DNA of 14,754 bases from Spirochaetales bacterium (GCA_007123465.1 SKLB01000302.1:1-14754), one strand, 5' to 3'. Positions 1-6,994 are shown, counted from the first letter of the stretch. Program-made: numbers and translations. The notes: generated by a model from the letters alone, not told the origin.

Positions 1-767
1 CGGTAGGCGCGTGGGCGGCAATGATCGGCGCCATCATGCTCGGAGCCAGGAAGGGCAAGTACGTCAAGATCGACGGAAAGATCCGTCCCAAGGCGATTCC
101 GGGCCACAACATGCCGCTGGCCGCGCTGGGCGTCTTCATCCTGTGGTTTGGCTGGTACGGCTTTAACGGCGGCAGCACCCTCTCGGGAACCGATCTGGAC
201 ATTGCACACGTCTTTGTCACTACCACGTTGGGGGCGTCCGCCGGCGCAGTAGCGGCGATGGTGACCTCCTGGATTGCTTTCGGGCATCCGGACCCCAGTT
301 TCTCGCTCAACGGGGCCCTTGCGGGCCTGGTCGGTATCACTGCCGGAACGTGGGTCATAAGCCCGTTTGGCGCGATCGTAATCGGGTTGCTTGCCGGTAT
401 ACTGGTAGTCGGTTCGGTGGAGTTCTTCGACAAAGTGCTGCACATTGACGATCCAGTCGGTGCCGTCTCGGTGCACGGTGTGTGCGGTGCCTGGGGTACG
501 TTGGCGGTAGGACTGTTTGCCACCGGCGTCAACGATCCCGACGTTGTCGGCCTGTTCTACGGCGGCGGCATGGCTCAGTTTGGGGTTCAGCTCATCGGTG
601 TCCTGGCGGTCTTTGCCTGGGTTGTAGTGACCGCTCTGGTTCTCTTCGGTATTCTCAAAGCCGTCAATAAACTGCGCGTCAGTGAAACCGAGGAGCTTAT
701 CGGTCTCGATATCGGCGAACACGCAATGGAGTCCTATCCTGGGTTCCAGATTTTTACCAACATGTAA
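1..767 (+). CDS. amt: Ammonium transporter (Amt/MEP/Rh family), 3' part
   Basis: This is the C-terminal part of an inner-membrane ammonium channel; the 5' end lies outside the window. The frame is open to the left edge (first full codon at base 3), so the ATG at 21 is an internal Met. The visible 254 residues are strongly hydrophobic, with about six membrane segments. Family landmarks are the GHNMPLAALG stretch followed by the Trp/Gly/Asn-rich segment WFGWYGFNGG, and the VHGVCGAWGT motif. The His in that last motif (codon 474-476) corresponds to the second pore histidine of AmtB. The cytoplasmic tail ends with a GLD..EH motif typical of Amt proteins. A P-II gene follows after 17 bp, the classic amt-glnK pair in which the P-II trimer plugs the channel when nitrogen is plentiful. 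The family assignment is near certain; whether it is called amt or amtB is a matter of naming. Confidence 0.96.
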   Translation, partial: VGAWAAMIGAIMLGARKGKYVKIDGKIRPKAIPGHNMPLAALGVFILWFGWYGFNGGSTLSGTDLDIAHVFVTTTLGASAGAVAAMVTSWIAFGHPDPSFSLNGALAGLVGITAGTWVISPFGAIVIGLLAGILVVGSVEFFDKVLHIDDPVGAVSVHGVCGAWGTLAVGLFATGVNDPDVVGLFYGGGMAQFGVQLIGVLAVFAWVVVTALVLFGILKAVNKLRVSETEELIGLDIGEHAMESYPGFQIFTNM

Positions 768-784
768 GGGAGGACGAGATCGAT

Positions 785-1126
785 ATGAAACTGATAATCG
801 CTTACATCCAGCCGCATAAGCTGAACGATGTCAAAGAAGAGCTTTACAAGGCCGAAGTATACAAGATGTCGGTCACCAACTCGCTCGGCTGCGGCCAGCA
901 GAAGGGCTACACCGAGTCCTACCGCGGTGTGGACATCGAGGTCAACCTGTTGAAGAAGACGCGGATCGAGATAGCGGTCAACGACGCGTTTGTCCAGACA
1001 ACCGTTGACGCGCTGATCCGCGGCGCCCGCAGCGGAGAAATCGGTGATGGAAAGATCTTCATCATTCCGCTGGAAGAATGCGTTCGAATCCGCAGCGGCG
1101 AGAAGGGCACGGACGCCATCGGCTGA
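785..1126 (+). CDS. glnK: P-II nitrogen regulatory protein without Tyr51
   Basis: This is a 113-residue cytoplasmic P-II signal protein, usual family length, that senses 2-oxoglutarate and ATP/ADP. A GGGAGG ribosome-binding site lies at 768-773, and the gene follows amt by 17 bp, so the two are probably co-transcribed. Aligned without gaps to E. coli GlnB, it keeps Gln39, Lys40, Lys58, the IGDGKIF segment (Lys90), Arg101 and Arg103, which bind nucleotide or 2-oxoglutarate. It also keeps T-loop Tyr46-Arg47-Gly48, with Arg47 the residue that enters the AmtB pore. Position 51, the Tyr uridylylated by GlnD in proteobacteria or adenylylated in actinobacteria, is Ile here (codon ATC at 935-937). 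Position 49, the phosphoserine of cyanobacteria, is Val. I infer that the protein senses effectors and gates Amt but is not modified at the known T-loop sites. The pairing with amt favours the name glnK over glnB. Confidence 0.96.
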   Translation: MKLIIAYIQPHKLNDVKEELYKAEVYKMSVTNSLGCGQQKGYTESYRGVDIEVNLLKKTRIEIAVNDAFVQTTVDALIRGARSGEIGDGKIFIIPLEECVRIRSGEKGTDAIG

Positions 1127-1137
1127 GCCGAAGCGAC

Positions 1138-1153
1138 ACGCTGCTCTCAGCGT
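1138..1153 (+). terminator. Short hairpin just after glnK
   Basis: A perfect 6-bp stem (ACGCTG / CAGCGT) closes a 4-base loop, starting 12 bases after the glnK stop codon. Two further base pairs can form beyond a C-C mismatch. A pyrimidine-rich CTCTC follows instead of a real T-run, so it is at best a weak or Rho-assisted terminator, or a 3'-end stabilising hairpin for amt-glnK mRNA. Confidence 0.35.
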
Positions 1154-1167
1154 CTCTCAACCTCGCA

Positions 1168-1214
1168 GCAACAGATGCGGCGCGGCGGCTGGTAGTCCGT
1201 CGCGCCGCTGTTGC
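1168..1214 (+). other. Long inverted repeat in the glnK-glnE spacer
   Basis: The arms GCAACAG + CGGCGCG (1168-1174 and 1178-1184) pair with CGCGCCG + CTGTTGC (1201-1214). This gives 14 base pairs with a 3-base bulge (ATG, 1175-1177) on the left arm and a 16-base loop. No T-run follows. It could be an mRNA processing or decay barrier, an attenuator-like structure upstream of glnE, or a DNA-level site. The pairing is seen directly; the role is unknown. Confidence 0.5.
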
Positions 1215-1218
1215 AGAT

Positions 1219-1248
1219 AGCCGGCCGCCGAGCGGGAACGCGGCTTTT
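1219..1248 (+). terminator. Possible weak intrinsic terminator before glnE
   Basis: AGCCG (1219-1223) can pair with CGGCT (1241-1245). An alternative inner stem is GCCGC (1224-1228) with GCGGC (1240-1244). Either is followed by a short run of four T. The stems are only 5 bp, so this is a low-confidence terminator that could end transcription from amt-glnK before the separate glnE start. Confidence 0.3.
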
Positions 1249-1287
1249 CTGCTATGCGAGCTTCTTTCCTATGGGCCGATTGTCGGG

Positions 1288-1293
1288 TAGAGT
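1288..1293 (+). promoter_or_regulatory. -10-like hexamer 9 bases before the glnE ATG
   Basis: TAGAGT (4 of 6 matches to TATAAT) ends 9 bases before the glnE start codon. A start site 6-7 bases downstream would leave almost no 5' leader, which fits the lack of a clear Shine-Dalgarno sequence. No good -35 box is visible; the best at proper spacing, TTTCCT at 1265-1270, matches 3 of 6. The same geometry is seen more convincingly at argH. Confidence 0.3.
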
Positions 1294-1302
1294 GTACCCA
1301 GT

Positions 1303-4300
1303 ATGGACCAATGGCTCGAACGCATGCCGGCGCGCTATTTCAACGAATGCAGTGAGGCTCAGGTGAACGCGCATCGGCAGATGCAGCAGCAACTCAGTGA
1401 CCAGACCCCGTTTGCAATCGAGGTACGCGCCGCAGAGTCCGATCCTGAGCTCACCAGTGTCACGATAGTGGCTTACGACTATCCGGCGGAGTTCTCGATT
1501 ATCACCGGGCTGCTCTCGGCAACCGGATTCAACATAGTCTCGGGAGATGTCTATACCTCGCGCAGCGAGGAACCGAAGCAGGAGATAGATGAGAAAGCGC
1601 TGCGCCGTGCGTTTCCCAACCAGGAGTCTCGTACGCGCTATCTCCAGCGTCATCGCCGCCGTTTCAGCGAACTGACTGCAGACAACTGCAGACGCATTAT
1701 CGTTGATACATTCACCGGGACCGCCGCGCAGCCGCGCCAGGAGTGGGCGGAGCGCTTCCGCGAACATCTCGGCAGCTTCATGCAGCTGTTGCACACCAAC
1801 AGCGTCGAAAGCCTGGAGCAGGCCAAAAAACGATTGACCGAACTGGTGGTGCGGGCGCTGTCGGACATGGAACTGCAGGCAGAGCGGATTCTGTTTCCGG
1901 TGGACGTGGAGTTTGACACCTCGCATCCCGAGTTCACGCGAATGAAGATTCTCTCGGAAGACACCCTGTTTTTTCTCTACGCCCTGAGTAACGCGCTGGC
2001 GCTGCACGGGCTGTCTATTGAGCACGTCGAGATCCGCACGCGTGGCGGACGCGTTGAAGACCAGTTTGATTTTGTGGATTCAGCGGGCAAGCCGGTCACC
2101 GATGAGTCCGCCATCAATCAGCTGCGGCTCTCTGTAGCGTTCACCAAGCAGTTCACCTACTTCCTTCCCAACGCCCCTGATCCGTACAGTGCGCTGCAGC
2201 GTTTCGAGACACTCATCCAGGACTTCATCCAGCTCTCACAGCGCGGACGCATCGGTTCGCTGCTCTCGAGCCCCAAGGTGCTACAGGATCTTTCCCGTCT
2301 GCTTGGCGCAAGCGATTACCTGTGGGAGGACTTCCTGCGGCTGCAGCACGAAAGCGTACTTCCAATGCTCGACCAGACCGGTGCAACTGAGCTCTTAAGC
2401 CTCGACCCGCAGCAGATGGCCACAGCATTGCAGCGCAAACTCAGCGGCGGCGCCGATCGCGCACAGAAACGCGCACTGCTCAACGATTTCAAGGACAATC
2501 AGAACTACCTGATAGATCTGGACCATATCCGGCGCCCCGAGCTGGATTTCTTTTTTCTCAGCTCGCGTCTCACCGCACTCGCAGAAGCTATTGTCTGCGC
2601 TGCGGTAGAGATTGCCTGCCGGGATTCGGTCGAGCGCTACGGAACCCCGCGTGCGGTTGCCGGACTGCCGGCAAGCTGGGCCATCATGGGGCTGGGCAAA
2701 CTCGGCGGCGAGGCGCTGGGCTACGCCTCCGACATAGAGCTGATGTTCCTCTACTCGGATGACGGCCAGACCGATGGTCCTGAGCCGATTTCCAACCGAG
2801 AGTTCTTTGACCGCCTGTTTCAGGATGCGGTGTCCCTGATAGACGCCAAGCGCGAAGGGATTTTCCACATCGACCTGCGTCTGCGCCCACACGGCAAGTC
2901 CGGGCCGGTAGCCGTCAGTCTGTCATCGTTCACCAGGTATTACAGCCGTGAGGCAGCGGCGCTTGAGAAGCTGGCCCTGGTGCGCATGCGGCGCATCGGT
3001 GGTGATCTGGAGCTGGGCCGGCACATTGAAAGCATCCGCAATCAGTTGATCTACACCGGAGGCTCGATCGATCTGCAGGAACTGAAGCGCCTGCGCGCGC
3101 TGCAGCTGCAGGACAAGAGCGAGCCGGGACGCCTGAACGCCAAGTTCAGTCCCGGCGGTCTGGTTGATCTCGAATACTGCGTTCAGATTCTGCAGGTGAT
3201 CCACGGCCGTACCAACCGTGCGCTGCGAACACCGCGAATCCATCTGGCCCTCGAAGCGCTGGTGGAGGCCGGCAAGATGCACCAGGAGTACGCCGAGCGC
3301 CTGGTGGGTGCATACCGCTTCTTTCGCAACCTGATCAACGGCCTGCGCATGTTGCGCGGCAACGCGCAGGACCTGTTTCTGCCCCGGCTCGATTCCCCCG
3401 AGTACCTGCATCTCGCTCGTCGTATGGGCTATCGCACCCGCGGCTCGCTGCCGCCGGCTGAGCAGCTCAACATGGAGTTCGAGGCGCGCTCGGCCGAAAT
3501 ACGCGCCTTTGTCGAACGCGAGCTCGGCCGTGATGCGGTTCCAACGGATGTGGAAGGCAACATTGCAGACCTGATCCTCAGCGAGCAGATCGATGACCAG
3601 CGCAAGCGCGCAATCCTGAAGCGAGGCGGCTTTCAAAATATCGAACGCAGCTACAACGCCTGGCGCCGCATGGCCGGCAGCGGCGAGCGCCAGTTTCTGT
3701 TTGCCGAGCTGGCGATCCTGGCGCGTACCGTAGTGCGCTCCTGCCCCGATCCTGATATGGCGCTCAACAACTGGGACCGCTTCATGGCGGCAATTGAGGA
3801 TCCGCTGGACCACATCCGCTGTCTGCAACTGCAACCGCAGCGGCTGCGCATCCTCATCGCCATCTTTGCCGGAAGCCAGTTCCTTTCAGATACGCTGATC
3901 CAGAATCCGGACTTCCTGGACTGGGTAACCGAGCACGAAGTAGTGCGCAGCGTGCGTTCACGGGCTGCAATTGCAGCAGACCTCGCCGTCATTGCCTCGC
4001 AGGAGCAGACGCGTCGCGACTGGCTCAACTCGCTGCGCCGCTTCCGCCGCCGCGAGATCCTGCGCATTGGAACACGAGATATCTGCCTGCACGCGCCGCT
4101 GGTGGAAATCACCGAAGAGCTTTCCAATCTTGCCGCGGCGCTGACTCAGGCAGCGCTGGACGACATCTGGCGCCGCGAAGCAAACGACGCAGCCGCCGCT
4201 CGCTTCTGTATTCTGGCCTTCGGCAAGCTGGGCGGGCGCGAACTGAACTACAGTTCGGATATCGATCTGCTGGCGCTGTTCGAGCCCGACGAGCGCCTGG

Positions 4301-5106
4301 ACCGCGCCGATGACCAGCGCATATTTGACAGCATCATGGTTCAGTTGCGTGCGGCGCTTTCCAATCACACCGAGCAGGGCTACCTCTACCGCGTTGACCT
4401 GCGCCTGCGCCCTTTTGGATCATCCGGCGCGCTGGTTCAGCGTCTACCGGCACTCGAGCGCTATTACCGTGAGCAAGCCTCGCTGTGGGAGCACCAGGCG
4501 CTGTTGAAACTGCGCCCGATTGCCGGCAACCTGGATCTCGGCGAGCGCTTTCTGGAACGAACGCTGCCGGTTGTGACAACCCAGCGGCGGCGCGGCGCCA
4601 TCGCAGAATCCATAGCCAGCCTGCGTGACAACGCCATCGCACAGTCACACACCGATAGCGATATCAAGAACGGTGTCGGCGGAATCCGCGATATCGAATT
4701 CCTGGTACAGGGGCTCCAGCTGCTTCACTGCCACCGCTATCCCGAGCTGCTGACCGGGAATACGCTGGAGGGTCTGGCCGGGCTGGCCCACCGGAGCCTT
4801 TTGCCGGCTGACGTCGCCGAACAGCTGCAGTACGGCTACATTCTGCTGCGGCGTATCGAACACTTCCTGCAGATACTGGAGGACCGCCAGGTACATCGTC
4901 TGCCGCAAAGCCTCGAGCTGCGCAGCGCGCTTGCTCGCCGGGTTCAGCTGTCAAGCGGCAGCAGCGGAGATTTCTACCAGCAGCTGGATACGGTGCGGAG
5001 CCTCGTACGCGAGGCCTACTTACGCTACCTGATAGACGCTCCGCTTGATGCCGCGGCTCCCGGAGACCGGCCTATGAATCGGTCTTCCGCTCACGGCGAG
5101 CAATGA
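1303..5106 (+). CDS. glnE: Glutamine synthetase adenylyltransferase/deadenylylase with N-terminal ACT domains
   Basis: This 1267-residue cytoplasmic enzyme adds and removes AMP on glutamine synthetase. E. coli GlnE is about 946 residues; the roughly 320 extra lie at the N terminus. They contain two regions resembling the ACT domains of GlnD: about 50-85 (DYPAEF at 59-64, then a hydrophobic G-x-N-I turn) and about 200-300 (SEDTLFFL at 218-225, then I-x-T-R-G-G-R-V-x-D and FDFVDSAGKP). The first nucleotidyltransferase domain (about 330-760, deadenylylating in E. coli) has GLGKLGGEALGYAS then D477-I-E479, where the usual pattern is DxD. The second (about 830-1250, adenylylating) has GKLGGRELNYSS then D986-I-D988, plus DLRLRPFGSSG and GVGGIRDIEFLVQ. 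ATG 1303 is the first start after an in-frame TAG (1288-1290). No good Shine-Dalgarno is seen. The 3' end overlaps the opposing gene by 35 bp. The GlnE identity is certain; the ACT call rests on pattern resemblance. Confidence 0.93.
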   Translation: MDQWLERMPARYFNECSEAQVNAHRQMQQQLSDQTPFAIEVRAAESDPELTSVTIVAYDYPAEFSIITGLLSATGFNIVSGDVYTSRSEEPKQEIDEKALRRAFPNQESRTRYLQRHRRRFSELTADNCRRIIVDTFTGTAAQPRQEWAERFREHLGSFMQLLHTNSVESLEQAKKRLTELVVRALSDMELQAERILFPVDVEFDTSHPEFTRMKILSEDTLFFLYALSNALALHGLSIEHVEIRTRGGRVEDQFDFVDSAGKPVTDESAINQLRLSVAFTKQFTYFLPNAPDPYSALQRFETLIQDFIQLSQRGRIGSLLSSPKVLQDLSRLLGASDYLWEDFLRLQHESVLPMLDQTGATELLSLDPQQMATALQRKLSGGADRAQKRALLNDFKDNQNYLIDLDHIRRPELDFFFLSSRLTALAEAIVCAAVEIACRDSVERYGTPRAVAGLPASWAIMGLGKLGGEALGYASDIELMFLYSDDGQTDGPEPISNREFFDRLFQDAVSLIDAKREGIFHIDLRLRPHGKSGPVAVSLSSFTRYYSREAAALEKLALVRMRRIGGDLELGRHIESIRNQLIYTGGSIDLQELKRLRALQLQDKSEPGRLNAKFSPGGLVDLEYCVQILQVIHGRTNRALRTPRIHLALEALVEAGKMHQEYAERLVGAYRFFRNLINGLRMLRGNAQDLFLPRLDSPEYLHLARRMGYRTRGSLPPAEQLNMEFEARSAEIRAFVERELGRDAVPTDVEGNIADLILSEQIDDQRKRAILKRGGFQNIERSYNAWRRMAGSGERQFLFAELAILARTVVRSCPDPDMALNNWDRFMAAIEDPLDHIRCLQLQPQRLRILIAIFAGSQFLSDTLIQNPDFLDWVTEHEVVRSVRSRAAIAADLAVIASQEQTRRDWLNSLRRFRRREILRIGTRDICLHAPLVEITEELSNLAAALTQAALDDIWRREANDAAAARFCILAFGKLGGRELNYSSDIDLLALFEPDERLDRADDQRIFDSIMVQLRAALSNHTEQGYLYRVDLRLRPFGSSGALVQRLPALERYYREQASLWEHQALLKLRPIAGNLDLGERFLERTLPVVTTQRRRGAIAESIASLRDNAIAQSHTDSDIKNGVGGIRDIEFLVQGLQLLHCHRYPELLTGNTLEGLAGLAHRSLLPADVAEQLQYGYILLRRIEHFLQILEDRQVHRLPQSLELRSALARRVQLSSGSSGDFYQQLDTVRSLVREAYLRYLIDAPLDAAAPGDRPMNRSSAHGEQ

Positions 5107-5494
5107 TTTCCGGGAAATCGTAGACTACCATCCCGTTGTCATCGATGTCCATGCGGACGTGGCTGTTATCGACCATCGCCTCAATAAACCGTTCAGCTTC
5201 TTCAACACCAAAGCCGGTTTCGATCACAATGTCCGACACGGTCAGCCTGCCGCCTAAACGCTGCGCCAGCTTGAACAACTGCGCCTGTCTGCCTTGAATA
5301 TGGCGGTAGGTGTACCCGCCGCTCTGCAGCTGCGCCAGCAGGTCGTGCTCGTCGATATGTGCGGGATGTGCGGGGGAATAGCCGTCACGCAGGCGGCCTG
5401 ACGGACGAAACAGCGCCAGTCCGGCACGCAGCGCCAGAAACGCGAGAAATATCGGGAAGAAGAACACAAAAGGAAAGCCAAACCAGAAAAACAA
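5072..5494 (-). CDS. Membrane-anchored small protein with winged-helix-like C terminus
   Basis: This is a 140-residue protein I do not recognise by name. Residues about 2-29 are extremely hydrophobic and Phe-rich, a probable membrane anchor or uncleaved signal, followed by a basic stretch. After a linker (about 35-60), residues about 65-130 form an amphipathic pattern, LFKLAQRLGGRLTVSDIV then TGFGVEEAERFIEAM, ending in VRMDIDDNGMVVYDFPE. Helices followed by a beta-hairpin resemble a winged-helix fold, but no DNA-binding role can be claimed. The start is TTG, supported by an AAGGGG ribosome-binding site 8 bases upstream and by an in-frame TGA just before, with no alternative start between. Its 3' end overlaps the glnE coding end tail-to-tail. 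It lies 45 bp after the kinase gene on the same strand but has its own plausible promoter. Confidence 0.75.
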   Translation of the reverse strand: MFFWFGFPFVFFFPIFLAFLALRAGLALFRPSGRLRDGYSPAHPAHIDEHDLLAQLQSGGYTYRHIQGRQAQLFKLAQRLGGRLTVSDIVIETGFGVEEAERFIEAMVDNSHVRMDIDDNGMVVYDFPEIIARRERKTDS

Positions 5495-5515
5495 CTCGTC
5501 TACCCCTTGCGTTCA

Positions 5516-5543
5516 AATATAGTGCATTTGCGCCACAGTTCAA
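5516..5543 (-). promoter_or_regulatory. Predicted promoter of the small membrane protein gene
   Basis: Read on the minus strand, a -35 box TTGAAC (5538-5543, 4 of 6 matches) and a -10 box TATATT (5516-5521, 5 of 6) are separated by exactly 16 bases. The -35 box overlaps the stop codon of the FGGY kinase gene, so this gene can be transcribed independently of the kinase. A predicted leader of under 20 bases would still contain the AAGGGG ribosome-binding site. Confidence 0.45.
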
Positions 5544-6955
5544 AGGGTGAAACAGTCGCGCAGCGCGTGCCGGAACGTTTCGTAGGCCGCACAGTAGCGC
5601 GCGTAGTCCTCACTGTAGCGCTGGTGACTCGGACCGTCCGGCTCGAACCTGGCTGAAACCGTGTAGAGTGCCTCGGCGGCTTCCACCAGGCCGGCAAAGT
5701 GTCCCATTCCAACCAGCCCCGCACACGCGTTCCCCATGATCTCGGCGTCTGCCACCTGCCCCACCAGCACCGGCTTACCGATGATGTCCGCCTTCATCTG
5801 ATTCCACAGCTGGTTCTTGGCCTGCCCGCCGGATACGCGCAATTCGCTGATCGGGCAGCCGGCCTGCTCCAGAATCTCGACCGAGGCACGCACCGCAAAT
5901 CCGATCGATTCCACCACCGCTTTGCCCATCTCGGCGGTACCGTGCTGTGCGCCGAGCTCGATAAACATACCCCGGCTGAACTCCCACGCAGCACCGTCAC
6001 GGATTGTCGGAAAGAACCACGGAATATGGCGATCCGCCGGCAGCCCGGTTATTGAACGCAGCATTTCATCGTAGCTGACCTCGTGCTGACCGGAAATATC
6101 GCGGAACCACTCGAAGATACGGCCGGTTGATGACAGGATCCCGGCAACATTGTACATACCGTCGATAGCGTGCGGCAGACAACGCAACCGCTCATCGCTG
6201 ACCGAGCCGGCCGAGCAGTAGTTTATCCCTTCCGAGGTGCCGGCGCGATCGCACGTTCTGCCGGGCTTGACCGTAGCGGTACCGATCAGGCTCATCAGGA
6301 AATCTGATCCCCCGGCGATAACCGGCACGCCTGGTGGGATGGCAAAGGCGCGTGCCGCGGCTTCGGTCACGCGGCCGATGGTTTCACCGACACGGACATA
6401 GCGCGGAAAGGTCCGCTGGTCGAGACCGTAAGCCTCGATTCCGTCGCCGGACCAGATGTAGCGAATAAACTCATCAGACGGCGTGATTGTGGTTGGCACG
6501 CCGCTGAGACAGTAGCTGATGTATTCCGGGCACGAGAGAAACCAGCGTGTGCGCGCGAAGGCATCGCGGTGCTGCTCGGCAAACCAGGCAACCTTGGGCA
6601 GAAAGAACGACGGCTGTCCGTCGATACGCCGATCATGCCCGTCAAACCAGAGCATGACCGGATCGAGCGCCTGCCCCTTGTTGTCCACGGCAACAATGGT
6701 GGGACCATTGCCGCTGATGATCACCGCGCTTACGCTGTTGAGCAGTCTCATGCGTCCGAGCAGGCGCGAGAAACGGGTAGTCCAGACCTCTGCGCTGAAG
6801 CCGCTTGCGTCGTTGGCCGGCGGCGGCAGGCGTTCGTACTCGAAGTCTTGCAGAAGTCCGTTGTAGCTGATGCAGCCGGCCTTGATTGCCGAAGTGCCGA
6901 AGTCAACGCACAGCAGCGTGCGACCGGTAGAAGAAAACTGCGTGTGTGCCTGCAT
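5540..6955 (-). CDS. FGGY-family carbohydrate kinase
   Basis: This predicted cytoplasmic kinase of 471 residues transfers phosphate from ATP to a sugar-type substrate. Numbered from the chosen start, it has the N-terminal phosphate-binding DFGTS (18-22) and a substrate-loop MLWFDGHDRR (about 101-110). It also has AGGSD with catalytic-base Asp218, AGTSEG (238-243) and SGGQAKN (375-381) followed by the ADIIG segment. These match the xylulokinase/glycerol kinase superfamily (COG1070) in order and spacing, with a normal length. I start at ATG 6955 because a TGGAG ribosome-binding site lies 5 bases upstream and the homologous region begins soon after. An in-frame ATG at 7021 would add 22 unlikely residues that run through the promoter and operator. 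It is divergent from the ABC importer, so it probably phosphorylates the imported compound or a product of it. The exact substrate (pentulose, hexulose, polyol or nucleoside-derived) cannot be read from the sequence. Confidence 0.9.
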   Translation of the reverse strand: MQAHTQFSSTGRTLLCVDFGTSAIKAGCISYNGLLQDFEYERLPPPANDASGFSAEVWTTRFSRLLGRMRLLNSVSAVIISGNGPTIVAVDNKGQALDPVMLWFDGHDRRIDGQPSFFLPKVAWFAEQHRDAFARTRWFLSCPEYISYCLSGVPTTITPSDEFIRYIWSGDGIEAYGLDQRTFPRYVRVGETIGRVTEAAARAFAIPPGVPVIAGGSDFLMSLIGTATVKPGRTCDRAGTSEGINYCSAGSVSDERLRCLPHAIDGMYNVAGILSSTGRIFEWFRDISGQHEVSYDEMLRSITGLPADRHIPWFFPTIRDGAAWEFSRGMFIELGAQHGTAEMGKAVVESIGFAVRASVEILEQAGCPISELRVSGGQAKNQLWNQMKADIIGKPVLVGQVADAEIMGNACAGLVGMGHFAGLVEAAEALYTVSARFEPDGPSHQRYSEDYARYCAAYETFRHALRDCFTL

Positions 6956-6975
6956 CGATGCTCCAGTGTGAACAG

Positions 6976-6994
6976 CTGACCGTATCACGGTCAG
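6976..6994. promoter_or_regulatory. 19-bp palindrome, probable operator of the divergent locus
   Basis: CTGACCG (6976-6982), five bases TATCA, and CGGTCAG (6988-6994) form a perfect 7-5-7 palindrome in the 132-bp region between the kinase and importer genes. A third half-site, CGGTCA, recurs at 7002-7007. The palindrome overlaps the predicted kinase -10 box, as expected for a repressor site. No regulator gene lies inside the window. Confidence 0.55.

Noticed and set aside
1127..1302. Sigma-54 promoter or known nitrogen riboswitch upstream of glnE
   Set aside because: I looked for a GG-N10-GC pair of the TGGCAC-N5-TTGCA type and found no convincing match; the hairpins do not resemble the glnA or downstream-peptide RNA folds closely enough to claim.
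1252..2025. Long open frame (257 codons) antisense to the 5' part of glnE
   Set aside because: It lies wholly opposite a convincing coding frame with recognisable ACT-like segments, has no recognisable domain, and is expected by chance in high-GC DNA.
2923..3834. 303-codon open frame antisense to glnE
   Set aside because: Composition is Gln/Ala/His-rich with no domain pattern; it mirrors the codon structure of the real gene on the other strand.
5540..6955. AI-2 kinase (LsrK) assignment for the FGGY kinase, which sits beside an ABC importer
   Set aside because: The neighbouring binding protein is BMP-type, not LsrB-type, and there is no lsrF, lsrG or lsrR homologue in view. Only the family level can be supported.
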